Positions 39,305-49,341 of a stretch of DNA of 64,000 bases are shown piece after piece. The position numbers and the translations under genes were made by a program. The stretch comes from Magnetospirillum sp. 15-1. GTDB lineage: Bacteria > Pseudomonadota > Alphaproteobacteria > Rhodospirillales > Magnetospirillaceae. The stretch lies in the NCBI RefSeq assembly GCF_900184795.1, contig NZ_FXXN01000027.1:41296-105295 (forward strand), given 5' to 3'. The notes below the pieces were generated by a model, which had not been told where the DNA came from, made no database searches, and was given only the letters and a program-made list of their open reading frames with translations. Position 1 is the first letter of the stretch, and every line of letters starts with the position of its first letter.

Positions 39305-41083
39305 CTAAAGGATGGCTTCGTCCACCGCCATGACGGTGGATGAGCCGTTGATCACCGTGCGCTCCAGGGCAACGGCCTGGGGCAGGACATGCTCGGCATA
39401 GAAGTGGGCGGTGGCCAGCTTGGCGGCATAGAAACCGTCATGGTCGCGGCCTTCATCCATGGCCGCCTTGGCGACCTTGGCGGCCAGGGCCATCTGCTGC
39501 CCACCGACCACGATGCCCATCAGGTCCAGGGTGGGAACGGCCGCCGCGGCGGCCAGACGCGGGTCCTCGGCGGCCGAGCCGACCAGCCAGTCGACCACCC
39601 GGGCGGCGGCGGCGGTCCCTTCCGACAGCCTGCCGCCGACGGCCTTCAGAGAGGCGAGCCCGCTGGCCGACAGCTCGGCGGCCAGGCCGGCGATCTCGGC
39701 CAGCATGGTGTGGGCGAAGGCTCCCTTGTCGCGCAGGATCTTGCGGCCGATCAGGTCGTTGGCCTGGATGGCGGTAGTGCCTTCGTAGATGGTGGTGATG
39801 CGGGCGTCGCGCAGATGCTGGGCGGCGCCGGTTTCCTCGATATAGCCCATGCCGCCATGGACCTGGACGCCCAGCGAGGCGATGTGCTGGCCCAGTTCGG
39901 TGCACCAGCCCTTGGCGATGGGGGTCAGGAACTCGAGCCGCTGGCTGGCCTCGTAGCGGCTATTGGGCTCGGGATGGTGGTGGGCGATGTCGGAGAGGGC
40001 GGCGGCGGTGTAGTGGATGCCGCGCATGGCCTCGACGCCGCTTTTCATGGTCATCAGCAGGCGGCGGACGTCCGGGTGATGGACGATGCCGGCCGCACCC
40101 GAACCGGTCCAGCCCGCCGGCTTGCCCTGCACGCGGTCACGGGCGTAGGAGCGGGCCTGCTGGTAGGCGCGCTCGGCGATGGCCAGACCCTGCAGGCCGA
40201 CGGCCAGACGGGCGTGGTTCATCATCACGAACATATATTCCAGGCCGCGATGGGGCTGGCCCACCAACTCGCCCAGGGCGCCCTCGTGGTCGCCGAAGCT
40301 CATCACCGCCGTGGGGCTGCCGTGGATGCCCAGCTTGTGCTCCAGCGACACGCATTTGACGTCGTTGCGGCTGCCGTCGGGCAGGATCTTGGGCACCACG
40401 AACAGCGAGATGCCCTTGACCCCGGCGGGCGCATCGGGCAGGCGGGCCAGGACCAGATGGACGATGTTGCCGGTCAGGTCGTGGTCGCCATAGGTGATGA
40501 AGATCTTCTGGCCCGAAAGGCGGAATTTGTCGCCATCGGGAACGGCCCTGGTGCGGATGGCGGCCAGATCCGAGCCGGCCTGGGGCTCGGTCAGGTTCAT
40601 GGTGCCGGTCCACTCGCCGGCGACCATCTTGGGCAGATAATAAGCCTTCTGCTCATCCGAGCCGTACAGCGACAGGGCATTGACGGCGCCCTGGGTCAGC
40701 ATGGGGTTGAGGGTGAAGGCCATGTTGGCGGCCTGCCACATCTCGTGGACGGCGTGGTTGAACAGGTTGGGTAGGCCCATGCCGCCGAAATCGGGCGAGA
40801 AGGGCAGGCCGTTCCAGCCGCCGTCGACGATGGTGGCCCAGGCTTCCTTCCAGCCCGGCGCGGTGCGCACCACGCCGTTCTCCTGAACGGCGCCTTCCTG
40901 GTCGCCGACCCGGTTCAAGGGCGACAGCACGCCCTCGGCGATATGGCCGGCCTCGGTCAGGATGGAATCGGCGGTATCCGAGGTGGCATCCTCGAAGCCG
41001 GGCAGGGCGGTGACGGCATCAAGGCCCACCACCTCTTCCATGGTGAAACGGATGTCTCTGAGCGGCGGAATGTAGGTGGACAT
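39305..41083 (-). CDS. Acyl-CoA dehydrogenase, long (about 590-residue) type
   Basis: 592 residues. Larger acyl-CoA dehydrogenase class with an extra C-terminal domain, as in DmdC-like and AidB-related enzymes. FAD/substrate regions: GTMNLTEPQAGSDLAAIRT, KIFITYGDHDLTGNIVHLVL, MMNHARLAVGLQGLAIAERAY, and the catalytic-base region QVHGGMGYIEETGAAQHLRDARITTIYEGTTAIQ. Immediately downstream of etfA, the electron acceptor for such enzymes, and ended by a terminator. Substrate not identifiable. Confidence 0.92.
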   Translation of the reverse strand: MSTYIPPLRDIRFTMEEVVGLDAVTALPGFEDATSDTADSILTEAGHIAEGVLSPLNRVGDQEGAVQENGVVRTAPGWKEAWATIVDGGWNGLPFSPDFGGMGLPNLFNHAVHEMWQAANMAFTLNPMLTQGAVNALSLYGSDEQKAYYLPKMVAGEWTGTMNLTEPQAGSDLAAIRTRAVPDGDKFRLSGQKIFITYGDHDLTGNIVHLVLARLPDAPAGVKGISLFVVPKILPDGSRNDVKCVSLEHKLGIHGSPTAVMSFGDHEGALGELVGQPHRGLEYMFVMMNHARLAVGLQGLAIAERAYQQARSYARDRVQGKPAGWTGSGAAGIVHHPDVRRLLMTMKSGVEAMRGIHYTAAALSDIAHHHPEPNSRYEASQRLEFLTPIAKGWCTELGQHIASLGVQVHGGMGYIEETGAAQHLRDARITTIYEGTTAIQANDLIGRKILRDKGAFAHTMLAEIAGLAAELSASGLASLKAVGGRLSEGTAAAARVVDWLVGSAAEDPRLAAAAAVPTLDLMGIVVGGQQMALAAKVAKAAMDEGRDHDGFYAAKLATAHFYAEHVLPQAVALERTVINGSSTVMAVDEAIL

Positions 41084-41086
41084 GGA

Positions 41087-42022
41087 TCAGCCTCCCAGAG
41101 CGGCGGAAAGTTCAGGCAACACCTTGAAGAGGTCTGCGACCAGGCCGTAATCGGCGACCTGGAAGATGGGGGCCTCTTCGTCCTTGTTGATGGCGACGAT
41201 GACCTTGGAATCCTTCATGCCGGCCAGGTGCTGGATGGCGCCCGAGATGCCGACGGCGATGTAGAGGTCGGGGGCGACGATCTTGCCGGTCTGGCCCACC
41301 TGGAAGTCGTTGGGCACGAAGCCGGCGTCGACGGCGGCGCGCGAAGCCCCCACTGCGGCGCCCAGCTTGTCGGCCACCGCTTCGAGCAGCGGGAAGTTGT
41401 CGCCCGACTGCATGCCGCGCCCGCCCGAGATGATGATGCGGGCGCTGGTCAGCTCGGGACGCTCGGACTTGCTGAGCTGGCTGCCCACATAGGACGACAG
41501 GGCCGGGTCGGCGGCGGCGGCCACACTCTCGACGGCGGCGGAACCACCCTCGGCCTTGGCCGCCTCGAAGCCGGTGCCGCGCACGGTGATCACCTTGACC
41601 GCGTCCTTGGACTGCACGGTGGCGAGCGCGTTGCCGGCATAGATCGGGCGGATGAAGGTGTCGGGGGACACCACGCCGGTGATCTCCGACACCTGGGCCA
41701 CGTCGAGCAGCGCCGCGACGCGGGGCGCCACGTTCTTGCCCCCCGTGGTGGCGGGCGCCAGGATGTGGCTGTAGCCGCTGGCCAGGCTCACCACCAGGGC
41801 GGCCAGGGGCTCGGCCAGATGGTTGGCGTAAAGGGCGGCGTCGGCCGACAGCACCTTGGCCACACCCGCCACCTTGGCGGCGGCCTCGGCCACGGCGGCG
41901 ATGCCGCTTCCGGCGACCAGGACGTGCACATCGCCGCCGATCCTGGCGGCGGCGGTGACGGTGTTCAGCGTGGCGGCCTTGAGAGCGCCGCCCTCGTGCT
42001 CGGCTAGAACCAGAATGGTCAT
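41087..42022 (-). CDS. etfA: Electron transfer flavoprotein alpha subunit
   Basis: 311 residues. The C-terminal FAD domain is diagnostic: [59 protein letters not shown], and [17 protein letters not shown]. With EtfB it carries electrons from acyl-CoA dehydrogenases to ETF-ubiquinone oxidoreductase. A 102-bp palindromic element separates it from etfB. Confidence 0.97.
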   Translation of the reverse strand: MTILVLAEHEGGALKAATLNTVTAAARIGGDVHVLVAGSGIAAVAEAAAKVAGVAKVLSADAALYANHLAEPLAALVVSLASGYSHILAPATTGGKNVAPRVAALLDVAQVSEITGVVSPDTFIRPIYAGNALATVQSKDAVKVITVRGTGFEAAKAEGGSAAVESVAAAADPALSSYVGSQLSKSERPELTSARIIISGGRGMQSGDNFPLLEAVADKLGAAVGASRAAVDAGFVPNDFQVGQTGKIVAPDLYIAVGISGAIQHLAGMKDSKVIVAINKDEEAPIFQVADYGLVADLFKVLPELSAALGG

Positions 42023-42041
42023 TCGTTCGTCCCTTTCCCGT

Positions 42042-42143
42042 CGTCATGCCCGGACTTGGTCCGGGTATCCACGGCCGTGCCGCGCCTCGATCCTGGGTGC
42101 TGCGGCACCGTCGTGGATGGCCGGGTCGAGCCCGGCCATGACG
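42042..42143. repeat. 102-bp palindromic intergenic element
   Basis: Starts CGTCATGCCCGGACTTGGTC and ends GAGCCCGGCCATGACG. The two ends are inverted copies (CGTCATG...CATGACG), each containing its own smaller stem (CCCGGAC/GTCCGGG and GCCGGG/CCCGGC). This is the form of the small palindromic repeats dispersed in alphaproteobacterial genomes. It sits inside the etfB-etfA operon. Confidence 0.75.
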
Positions 42144-42151
42144 ATGAAGTG

Positions 42152-42901
42152 TTAAATGACTTTGGCTTCGTTCTTCAGCTTGTCGACCAGGGCGGCCACG
42201 TCGGGCACCTTGATGCCGGCCTTGCGCCTGGGCGGCTCCTCGACCTTCAGCGTCACCAGACGCGGCGCCACGTCGACGCCCAGATCGGCCGGCGAGACCG
42301 TGTCGATGGGCTTCTTCTTGGCCTTCATGATGTTGGGCAGGGACGCGTAGCGCGGCTCGTTGAGGCGCAGATCGGTGGTCACCACCGCCGGCAGCCTGAG
42401 GCTCACCGTCTCCAGGCCGCCGTCCACCTCGCGGGTCACCGTGATGGCGTCGCCGACAATTTCCACCTTGGAGGCGAAGGTGCCCTGGGGGCGGCCCAGC
42501 AGCGCCGCCAGCATCTGGCCGGTCTGGTTGCTGTCGTCGTCAATGGCCTGCTTGCCCAGGATGATCAGGCCAGGGGCCTCCTTGTCCACCAGGGCCTTCA
42601 GGACCTTGGCGACGGCCAGCGGCTGGACCTCGTCGTCACAAGACACCAGGATGCCGCGGTCGGCGCCCATGGCCAGAGCGGTGCGCAGCGTCTCCGATGC
42701 CGCCGCCGGACCCACCGACACCACCACCACCTCGGCGGCCTTGCCGGCTTCCTTGAGGCGAACCGCCTCCTCCACCGCGATCTCGTCGAACGGGTTCATG
42801 GAGAACTTGACGTTCTGCGTCTCGACGCCCGAACCGTCCGACTTCACCCGAATCTTCACGTTGTAGTCGATCACCCGCTTGATCGCGACCAGGACTTTCA
42901 T
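42152..42901 (-). CDS. etfB: Electron transfer flavoprotein beta subunit
   Basis: 249 residues from the ATG at 42901 ([19 protein letters not shown]), the family's usual start; an ATG at 42910 would add three residues. Contains [52 protein letters not shown] with the AMP-binding loop, and the C-terminal EtfB signature region. First of the etfB-etfA-acyl-CoA dehydrogenase set. Confidence 0.96.
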   Translation of the reverse strand: MKVLVAIKRVIDYNVKIRVKSDGSGVETQNVKFSMNPFDEIAVEEAVRLKEAGKAAEVVVVSVGPAAASETLRTALAMGADRGILVSCDDEVQPLAVAKVLKALVDKEAPGLIILGKQAIDDDSNQTGQMLAALLGRPQGTFASKVEIVGDAITVTREVDGGLETVSLRLPAVVTTDLRLNEPRYASLPNIMKAKKKPIDTVSPADLGVDVAPRLVTLKVEEPPRRKAGIKVPDVAALVDKLKNEAKVI

Positions 42902-42945
42902 TTGCGACATTTCCACTCACTCATTGGTCCACCCCTCCAGGCCGG

Positions 42946-44439
42946 TCACAGACAGACGGCGACCGACTTCAGCTCGGTATATTCCTCGACCCCTTCACGG
43001 CCATTCTCGCGCCCCCATCCCGACTGCTTCTGGCCGCCGAAAGGCAGGCCGAAATCCAGAGCGGCGGAAGCATTCACCTTGACACTGCCGGCCTTGATCC
43101 GCCGGGCCAGCCGATGGGCAAGCCCGATATCACGGGTCCAGATGGAAGCCGAAAGGCCGAAAACACTGTCATTGGCCAGCCGGGCAATGGCGTCGGGATC
43201 ACAGTCATCGAAGGGCATGACGCAGGCCACCGGCCCGAAAATCTCTTCGCGCACCACCGCCATGTCGGGACGGGTCCCGGCCAGAACCGCCGGCTCGATA
43301 AAGTAGCCGGGACGGTCGGGACGTCGCCCGCCGCACACCAGTTCCGCGCCGTCCCGACGGGCTCCATCGATATAGCCCAGGACCCGCTGGACCTGGGCCG
43401 AAGAAATCACCGGGCCGATATCGCATTCGGGATCGAGTCCGGGCCGGACCTTGAGCATGCCGGCCCGCCGGGCGATCCCCTCCACCACGCGGTCATAGAT
43501 GCTGCCGTGGACCAACAGCCGCGACCCGGCGGCGCATACCTGGCCGGAATTGCCGAAGACCCCCATGGTGGCCGCGTCCATCGCCCGCTCGATATCGGCA
43601 TCGGGAAGAATGACAACCGGTGATTTACCGCCCAGTTCCAGGGTCACGCGCTTCAGATTGCCGCCCGCCGCCGCCAGGACGGCCTTGCCCACCGCGGTGG
43701 AACCGGTGAACGAAACCTTATCCACGTCGGGATGCTCGACCAGGGCGACCCCGGTCTCCTTTCCTCGTCCGAAGACGATGTTGATCACGCCGGGTGGGAA
43801 ACCCACCATCTCGGCCAGTTGCCCCAATCGAATGGCGGTCAGCGGCGTCTGCTCGGCAGGCTTCAGGACCACCGTGCATCCGGCGGCAAGGGCGGCCGAC
43901 ATCTTGTTGGCGGCCATGGTCAGGGGAACGTTGAAGGTCACGATCTGGCCCGCCACCCCGACGGGCTCGCGCACCGTGAAGGCGTGCCATTCACCGGCCT
44001 GCGACATGGGATGGGTGACGCCACCCAGCTTCGTCGCCCAACCGGAATTATAGCGGATACTCTCCACCGCCAGATGGACGTCGAATGCCCGGGCCACCCG
44101 CAGCGGCTTGCCGGTATTCAACGTCTCGATCAACGCCAGATGGTCGCCATCCCGCTCGACGGCATCGGCCAGCTTCCACAGCAGCCTGGCCCGCTCGGAT
44201 GGCGGCATGGATCGCCACGGCCCGTTCTCGAAGGCGGCTCGGGCCGCCTGGACGGCCAGGTCGATATCGGCCGCCCCGCCGTCGGCGACCGTGGCGAAAG
44301 GCTCGCCGGAGGATGGGTCGACGATATCGAAGCGGGCACCGGAACAAGACGGTACCCAGCGGCCGCCGATATGGAGGTCGAGCGGCTTGCCGAGAAATTC
44401 TCTCCTGAGATCGGCGACGGATTGAATGCTCATCTTCAT
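42946..44439 (-). CDS. Aldehyde dehydrogenase (NAD(P)-dependent), betaine-aldehyde-dehydrogenase-like
   Basis: 497 residues. ALDH superfamily: VTFNVPLTMAANKMSAALAAGCTVVLKPAEQTP, FTGSTAVGKAV, catalytic Glu in LELGGKSPVVIL, catalytic Cys in NSGQVCAAGSRLLV, EEIFGPVACVMPFDD, and the C-terminal PFGGQKQSGWGRENG. The start IGGRWVPSCSG and the length match class-1/betaine aldehyde dehydrogenases. Lies 25 bases downstream of the GMC alcohol dehydrogenase, so the pair likely oxidises an alcohol to its acid. Confidence 0.93.
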   Translation of the reverse strand: MKMSIQSVADLRREFLGKPLDLHIGGRWVPSCSGARFDIVDPSSGEPFATVADGGAADIDLAVQAARAAFENGPWRSMPPSERARLLWKLADAVERDGDHLALIETLNTGKPLRVARAFDVHLAVESIRYNSGWATKLGGVTHPMSQAGEWHAFTVREPVGVAGQIVTFNVPLTMAANKMSAALAAGCTVVLKPAEQTPLTAIRLGQLAEMVGFPPGVINIVFGRGKETGVALVEHPDVDKVSFTGSTAVGKAVLAAAGGNLKRVTLELGGKSPVVILPDADIERAMDAATMGVFGNSGQVCAAGSRLLVHGSIYDRVVEGIARRAGMLKVRPGLDPECDIGPVISSAQVQRVLGYIDGARRDGAELVCGGRRPDRPGYFIEPAVLAGTRPDMAVVREEIFGPVACVMPFDDCDPDAIARLANDSVFGLSASIWTRDIGLAHRLARRIKAGSVKVNASAALDFGLPFGGQKQSGWGRENGREGVEEYTELKSVAVCL

Positions 44440-44464
44440 CTCCAGAACCTGGGAAAAAGCCCGA

Positions 44465-46102
44465 TCACGGGTATTCCGGCGGCAGCAGCAAGCCGAGGAT
44501 CAAGTCGGCCGCCTTCTCGCCGACCATCACGGTGGCGGCGTTGGTATTGGCGCCGGGAATGGTCGGCATGATCGAGGCGTCGGCCACCCGCAGCCCCTCG
44601 ATACCGTGGACACGCAGCCGCGAATCCACCACGGCGTCGGCATCGCTTCCCATGCGACAGGTCCCCACGGGATGGTGAGTGATCCCGAGCAGATCGCGCA
44701 TGGCGAGGTCGATATCCTGGTCGGAGGCGATATGAGCGCCCGGAATGGTCTCGGCGCCGGTGATGGCGGCCTGGGGTTCGGTCCGGTATATGGAGCGCGC
44801 CGCCTTGAGGCCTTCCCGCAGGGCGACGGCATCTTCGGGCGCCGACAGCAGATTAAGGAATATGCGTGGGGAATGGGCCGGATTGGACGAACGCAGCGTC
44901 ACGTGGCCACGGCTCTTCTGATGGACCAGGCAGACGGTAATATAAAAGGAATGCTCCCGCGGCCGGATCAGGCCGGGGACCCAGAGTCTGGCGTCGAAGC
45001 CCACCGGATTGCACAGCAATTGGATATCGGGCCGATCCAGTGACGGATCGGTTCGAAGCAGCACGGTCCCGCTGCATATCTGGGTCGCGAACGGTCCCTT
45101 GCCGAACAAGGCCCAATTGAAGAAAGACATGATGGCCCGGTCGAGGCGCAATTCGTTGGTGAACGTCACCGGAGCCGAGGCGGTAAAGCGCAGCGGCAGC
45201 CGGGGATGCTCGATCAGATTCCGGCCGACCCCCGGAAGGTCCAGGATCGGCTTGACGCCCACCCGGCGCAGGTCGTTGGCGGGTCCGATCCCGGAGAGCA
45301 TCAGAAGCTGGGGGGAGTTGTAGGCTCCACCCGACAAGATGATCTCGCCTTCCACCTTGATACGATGAAGCTCGCCCCCGCGAACGCACTCGAGCCCAAC
45401 CGCCCGATTGTTCTCGATCAGGATGCGGTGGGTCAGGGCCCCGGTCCATACCGTCAGATTGGAAGGCTTGCCGCCCTTTCGCAAATACGCCTCGGCGGAA
45501 CTGGCGCGGCGCCCCCGCCGATTGATGGCGACCTCGCCCTTGGCGAAGCCTTCCTGGACGGCGCCGTCATAATCCTCGGAAAAAAGATATCCCGCATTGA
45601 CCGCCGCCTGCTTCAACGGCTCGTGCAGCAGCTTGGCGGTATCGATGGCCTTGACCGACAGTGGCCCCTCGCCGCCGTGATAGGGACCATCCCCCCTCCA
45701 ACTGCTCTCCGAGCGCTTGAAATAGGGCAAGACATCGGCATAGCCCCAACCTTCGTTGCCGAGTTCACGCCACTCGTCGAAATCCCGGGCATGACCTCGA
45801 ATATGGAACAGCCCGTTGATGGACGACGACCCGCCCAGCACTTTTCCCCGGGGAATGGGAATTTCCCGCCCCCCCAGATTAGGTTCGGGTTCGCTGGTAT
45901 ATCCCCAGCTCAACGAGGGATTCTGGAGAGTCTTCAGAAATCCCACCGGCATATGGATAAAAGGGTTGCGGTCGGCGCCGCCGGCCTCGAGCAGCAGGAC
46001 CGAATGCCCGCCCGCTTCCGCCAGACGGCGCGCCACGACACAGCCTGCCGTCCCCGCGCCGATCACGACGTAGTCGACGACCTGGGAATAGGAACCTTTC
46101 AC
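44465..46102 (-). CDS. GMC-family FAD alcohol/choline-type dehydrogenase
   Basis: 545 residues. N-terminal FAD fold YVVIGAGTAGCVVARRLAEA and LLLEAG; GMC signature 1 PRGKVLGGSSSINGLFHIRG; signature 2 SGGAYNSPQLLMLSGIG; C-terminal catalytic region HHPVGTCRMGSDADAVVD and ANTNAATVMVGEKAADLI. GTG at 46102 with GGAGG upstream is the preferred start. Choline-dehydrogenase-like in length, but the neighbourhood (ring-cleavage and aldehyde genes) suggests an aliphatic or benzylic alcohol. Confidence 0.9.
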   Translation of the reverse strand: MKGSYSQVVDYVVIGAGTAGCVVARRLAEAGGHSVLLLEAGGADRNPFIHMPVGFLKTLQNPSLSWGYTSEPEPNLGGREIPIPRGKVLGGSSSINGLFHIRGHARDFDEWRELGNEGWGYADVLPYFKRSESSWRGDGPYHGGEGPLSVKAIDTAKLLHEPLKQAAVNAGYLFSEDYDGAVQEGFAKGEVAINRRGRRASSAEAYLRKGGKPSNLTVWTGALTHRILIENNRAVGLECVRGGELHRIKVEGEIILSGGAYNSPQLLMLSGIGPANDLRRVGVKPILDLPGVGRNLIEHPRLPLRFTASAPVTFTNELRLDRAIMSFFNWALFGKGPFATQICSGTVLLRTDPSLDRPDIQLLCNPVGFDARLWVPGLIRPREHSFYITVCLVHQKSRGHVTLRSSNPAHSPRIFLNLLSAPEDAVALREGLKAARSIYRTEPQAAITGAETIPGAHIASDQDIDLAMRDLLGITHHPVGTCRMGSDADAVVDSRLRVHGIEGLRVADASIMPTIPGANTNAATVMVGEKAADLILGLLLPPEYP

Positions 46103-46168
46103 TGACACGCCTCCATGAACAACAGGCGGCGGGCATGTCACCATGCCCCCCTTATTTGATTTTCCGGA

Positions 46169-47620
46169 TCAGCTCTCGGTCTCGGCGACGGCGACGGCCA
46201 GAGAGGGATGCTCGTGACCGGCCGGAACTTGCTTCAGGTCGGAACGCAGCGACACACTCGCCCAGACATAATGAAGCCCCGCCCATCCAATCAGCGGAAC
46301 GAACGACAGCATGCCGAAGCGAATTCCCTCCGCCGACGCCTTGGCGCACGCCGCAGCCAGTTCCGACCCCGGCTGAAGCGACGCCATTCCGGCCACGCAG
46401 GCGGCGTGATAGACACCGGCGCCGGTGAACGCCCGCGTCGCGAACCAGTCGCTGGCAAAGCCGATCACCGCCGGCCCCATTCCATGTCCGATCACGCTGA
46501 TGACCAGCAGAACCAGGGCGGTGGACGATGCCCGCATGCGGGGATGAACCGAGGCATGGACGACGCTGAATGTCGGGCCATTCCAGACCATGACGAGAAC
46601 GATGTAGCCGAAGATGGCGACTGTCGCTTCGGTCACGTTGTTGCTCAGAAAGCCATAGGCCGCGATCGGAACCGCGCCGAGGGTCGCCAAGCCCGGCACC
46701 CACCCGTACCAGCGCTTGTCCCACACCGCCAGACGATCGGACAGATATCCCCCGAGCGCGATTCCGATCAGCCCACCGATACCGACGATGATCCCGAAGG
46801 TAAAACCCGCCTTGGCCAGGCCCATGTCGAAGACACGGCCGAGATAGATGGGAATGAACTGGTTGATCCCCTGAAGGGCGAAGGCGCCCACCGTCGTGCC
46901 GATGATCATGTGCCGCGCCCCGTGCATGGACCACACGCGCTTAAGCACGGCCGTCATTGGGGGGACGGCATCGGAACTTGCCGCGGAATTGGCTCCGTCC
47001 GACAATCCTCGACGCGGCTCGTGCAGGGTGAAATAGGTGAGCATGCCGATGGCCATTCCCGGCAAGCCCAAGACCACGAAGGTGTAACGCCAGCCGAACA
47101 TCTGAGCCAGCCAACCGCCGGCGAACGAGGCGATCAGAATGCCGACGGGAACGCCCAGGGCATAGATGGACAAGGCGGTGGCCCGCCGTTCCGGGGGGAA
47201 ATGGTCGGCGATCAGCGAATGGGCCGCCGGTGTTCCACCGGCTTCACCGATGCCGACGCCAGCCCGGAACAGCACCATCTGCCAGAAATTCTGGGCCAGA
47301 CCGCAGAGCGCCGCGAAGCCCGACCAGGCAACAATGCTGGCGGAAATGACGTTGATCCGACGTTTTTTCTCCGCCATGCGCCCCATGGGAATACCGGCGA
47401 CGGCATATAACAGGGCGAAGGCGAGGCCCCCGAGAAGTCCAAGCTGGAAGTCACTCAGGGACAGATCGGCTTTGATCGGCCTCGCTAAGATCGCAATAAT
47501 GATTCGGTCAAGAAAACTACACGCATATACGAGCACGAGAAGAAACAGGAGCCATGCTCGGTATTTTGCCGAGTATGTCATCGGCGGGACAACATTTTGT
47601 ATCTTGGCCGGCTCACTCAT
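46169..47620 (-). CDS. MFS transporter, spinster-like
   Basis: 483 residues with 12 predicted membrane segments. The first is followed by the spinster-type motif FLDRIIIAILARPIKADLSLSDFQLGLLGG; the cytoplasmic loop has GRMAEKKRR, and helix 4-5 has GVGIGEAGGTPAAHSLIADHFP. The family moves organic acids, lipids or aromatics across the inner membrane. GGAGGAGGGCGTC precedes the ATG. Placed between an outer-membrane porin and an alcohol dehydrogenase, it probably imports the pathway substrate. Confidence 0.9.
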   Translation of the reverse strand: MSEPAKIQNVVPPMTYSAKYRAWLLFLLVLVYACSFLDRIIIAILARPIKADLSLSDFQLGLLGGLAFALLYAVAGIPMGRMAEKKRRINVISASIVAWSGFAALCGLAQNFWQMVLFRAGVGIGEAGGTPAAHSLIADHFPPERRATALSIYALGVPVGILIASFAGGWLAQMFGWRYTFVVLGLPGMAIGMLTYFTLHEPRRGLSDGANSAASSDAVPPMTAVLKRVWSMHGARHMIIGTTVGAFALQGINQFIPIYLGRVFDMGLAKAGFTFGIIVGIGGLIGIALGGYLSDRLAVWDKRWYGWVPGLATLGAVPIAAYGFLSNNVTEATVAIFGYIVLVMVWNGPTFSVVHASVHPRMRASSTALVLLVISVIGHGMGPAVIGFASDWFATRAFTGAGVYHAACVAGMASLQPGSELAAACAKASAEGIRFGMLSFVPLIGWAGLHYVWASVSLRSDLKQVPAGHEHPSLAVAVAETES

Positions 47621-47809
47621 GACGCCCTCCTCCGATCAGGCTTATCGATGCCCGATCATTATTTATGTTGTTTGTATGCCGCGACGCGGCCGCGTTCAAA
47701 GCCGCCGATGGTCAACCCACCTGACATTCCGTGACACACCACCCCATCGCCGCTCTTTCGGACAAGACGGCGGCACGGGCGCCCAAGCCATCATATGCCA
47801 CGGCCATAT

Positions 47810-47833
47810 GGGAGGGGGGGGACGCCCCCTCCC
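47810..47833 (-). terminator. GC-rich hairpin after the porin gene
   Basis: GGGAGGGGG (47810-47818) and CCCCCTCCC (47825-47833) form a strong stem starting 8 bases past the porin stop. No T-run follows. It could terminate or attenuate readthrough into the MFS gene. Confidence 0.5.
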
Positions 47834-47840
47834 GCCGATG

Positions 47841-49244
47841 TCAGAAACTGAGCTTCGTGAAGGTGACCCACCGGCTGGAATGGCCGTCCGACCGGTCCTG
47901 GACCTGGCGATACTGCCATTCCCATTCCAAACCGAACTTCCACTTTGGCGTCATCTGATAGACGGTGTTCACGCCGAACAGATCCAGCTTGGTGTTCCAG
48001 GCGGCGGCAGCCGCGTTGCTGAGGAAATTCGACTTGTCCGACAGGCTTTCACTGTAGCGGACACTACTGCGCCAGTTCGGGTCCCAAACCTGGGTATAGC
48101 CGCCATACCACCCCAAGGCCTTGACCGAGTGGAGGTTCCCGCGCGGGTCCATGACGGCCCCCTGGTAACCCAGGTCGGTGATGTAGTTGGCGATACCGTC
48201 GCCATAATTGAGGCCGTAGTTGAAGCGCGAGGTGCCCCCGGTTATGTCGGTGGCGCCCAGCGGAACATTGAAATGGCCGGTAAGGCCGACGCCCCACCCG
48301 AAGACCGATGTGTCCTTGATGGAATCGTCCGAACGGATCTGACGTGCCATACCGTGCCCCATGACGTGGCCCCAGGTATCTTCATAGGTCGCCGCCACGT
48401 TGAGATCCGGATAGGTGGAAATGGCCCTGGCGCCCTGGGTGCCGCTGTCGTATTCCGATTCCTGGACATTGTTCCAGGTGGTGTAGGACGACGCGGGGCC
48501 GACCAGCGAGGCCGCCAGCTTGGTGTTCTTGTCGTAAGGATAGGTATAGGTGATCTGCGGCATGCGGTTGAGATTCATGCCGGAATGGTGGAGGCCGGCA
48601 TCCAGCGGCTCGGTGATCGAAGCCGGGTCGGCGAAGATCGGCGCGGTCTGCCCCACCAGCCAGTTCCCGTAGGTCAGATAGGCTTCGCGCAAACGCGGGA
48701 CGTAGGCGTTGGTCGAACTTTGCACCACGGGGTTCGCAGTGGTGGTTCCGGCGAAGTCCATGGCGGCGAAGGCGCGAAGTGTCTCGCCATCCTGCAGCTT
48801 GGTACGGCTCTCGAATTCCAGTTGGGTATACTTGGCGCTGAACCGGGTATACCCTTTCCGGTAGGGATTGTTCGAGGCGTTGTTCGGGCTGTTGACGGCG
48901 ACGCCGGCGGCGATGGTCCCCTCCGGCCCCTTCTGCCCGACGTCGAACATGCCCTCGAGCATGATGGCACCGCCCAGACGGACAGAGGTTTGGGTTCCGG
49001 GAACGCCGATGAATCCCGGGGGCACGCTGTCCGGAAGCGGAGCCCCAGCGGCAGAGGCCGCGACCGTGGACTTGCTCACCTCTCCCTGCTTGGCCTGCAG
49101 GTCCCTGACGCTTTCCTGCAGAGACTTGATCTGCTGGTTGAGCTTTTCAAGTTGATCCTCGGCCGCCCCCGCATGGGCCGCCCCTGCTCCTCCACATAAC
49201 GCCAACCCGATGATGGCGGAAATAGGTGTTCTATTACCTTTCAT
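47841..49244 (-). CDS. DcaP-like outer-membrane porin
   Basis: 467 residues. Signal peptide (about residues 1-25, ending GAAHA), a coiled coil (EDQLEKLNQQIKSLQESVRDLQAKQ), then a porin barrel with alternating aromatic beta-strands and a final phenylalanine (WVTFTKLSF), the normal outer-membrane insertion signal. The N-terminal coiled coil and VRLGGAIMLEGMFD are features of DcaP-type trimeric channels for dicarboxylic and aromatic acids. AGGAGGGG ribosome-binding site upstream. Confidence 0.85.
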   Translation of the reverse strand: MKGNRTPISAIIGLALCGGAGAAHAGAAEDQLEKLNQQIKSLQESVRDLQAKQGEVSKSTVAASAAGAPLPDSVPPGFIGVPGTQTSVRLGGAIMLEGMFDVGQKGPEGTIAAGVAVNSPNNASNNPYRKGYTRFSAKYTQLEFESRTKLQDGETLRAFAAMDFAGTTTANPVVQSSTNAYVPRLREAYLTYGNWLVGQTAPIFADPASITEPLDAGLHHSGMNLNRMPQITYTYPYDKNTKLAASLVGPASSYTTWNNVQESEYDSGTQGARAISTYPDLNVAATYEDTWGHVMGHGMARQIRSDDSIKDTSVFGWGVGLTGHFNVPLGATDITGGTSRFNYGLNYGDGIANYITDLGYQGAVMDPRGNLHSVKALGWYGGYTQVWDPNWRSSVRYSESLSDKSNFLSNAAAAAWNTKLDLFGVNTVYQMTPKWKFGLEWEWQYRQVQDRSDGHSSRWVTFTKLSF

Positions 49245-49341
49245 TGGACCCCTCCTGTTCGTTTCCCACCCTTCCGACGGAACGATGGCGCCTTCCTGTT
49301 TTGGTGTTTTGTTATATTTTTATTTGCTGTTTGTAGATTTA
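49245..49341 (-). promoter_or_regulatory. AT-rich probable promoter region of the porin gene
   Basis: 97 bases with a strongly AT-rich core at about 49295-49345 in an otherwise GC-rich region, ending with AGGAGGGG at the porin start. An internal promoter here would allow the porin to be expressed separately from the aldehyde dehydrogenase upstream. No exact -35/-10 pair is asserted. Confidence 0.35.
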
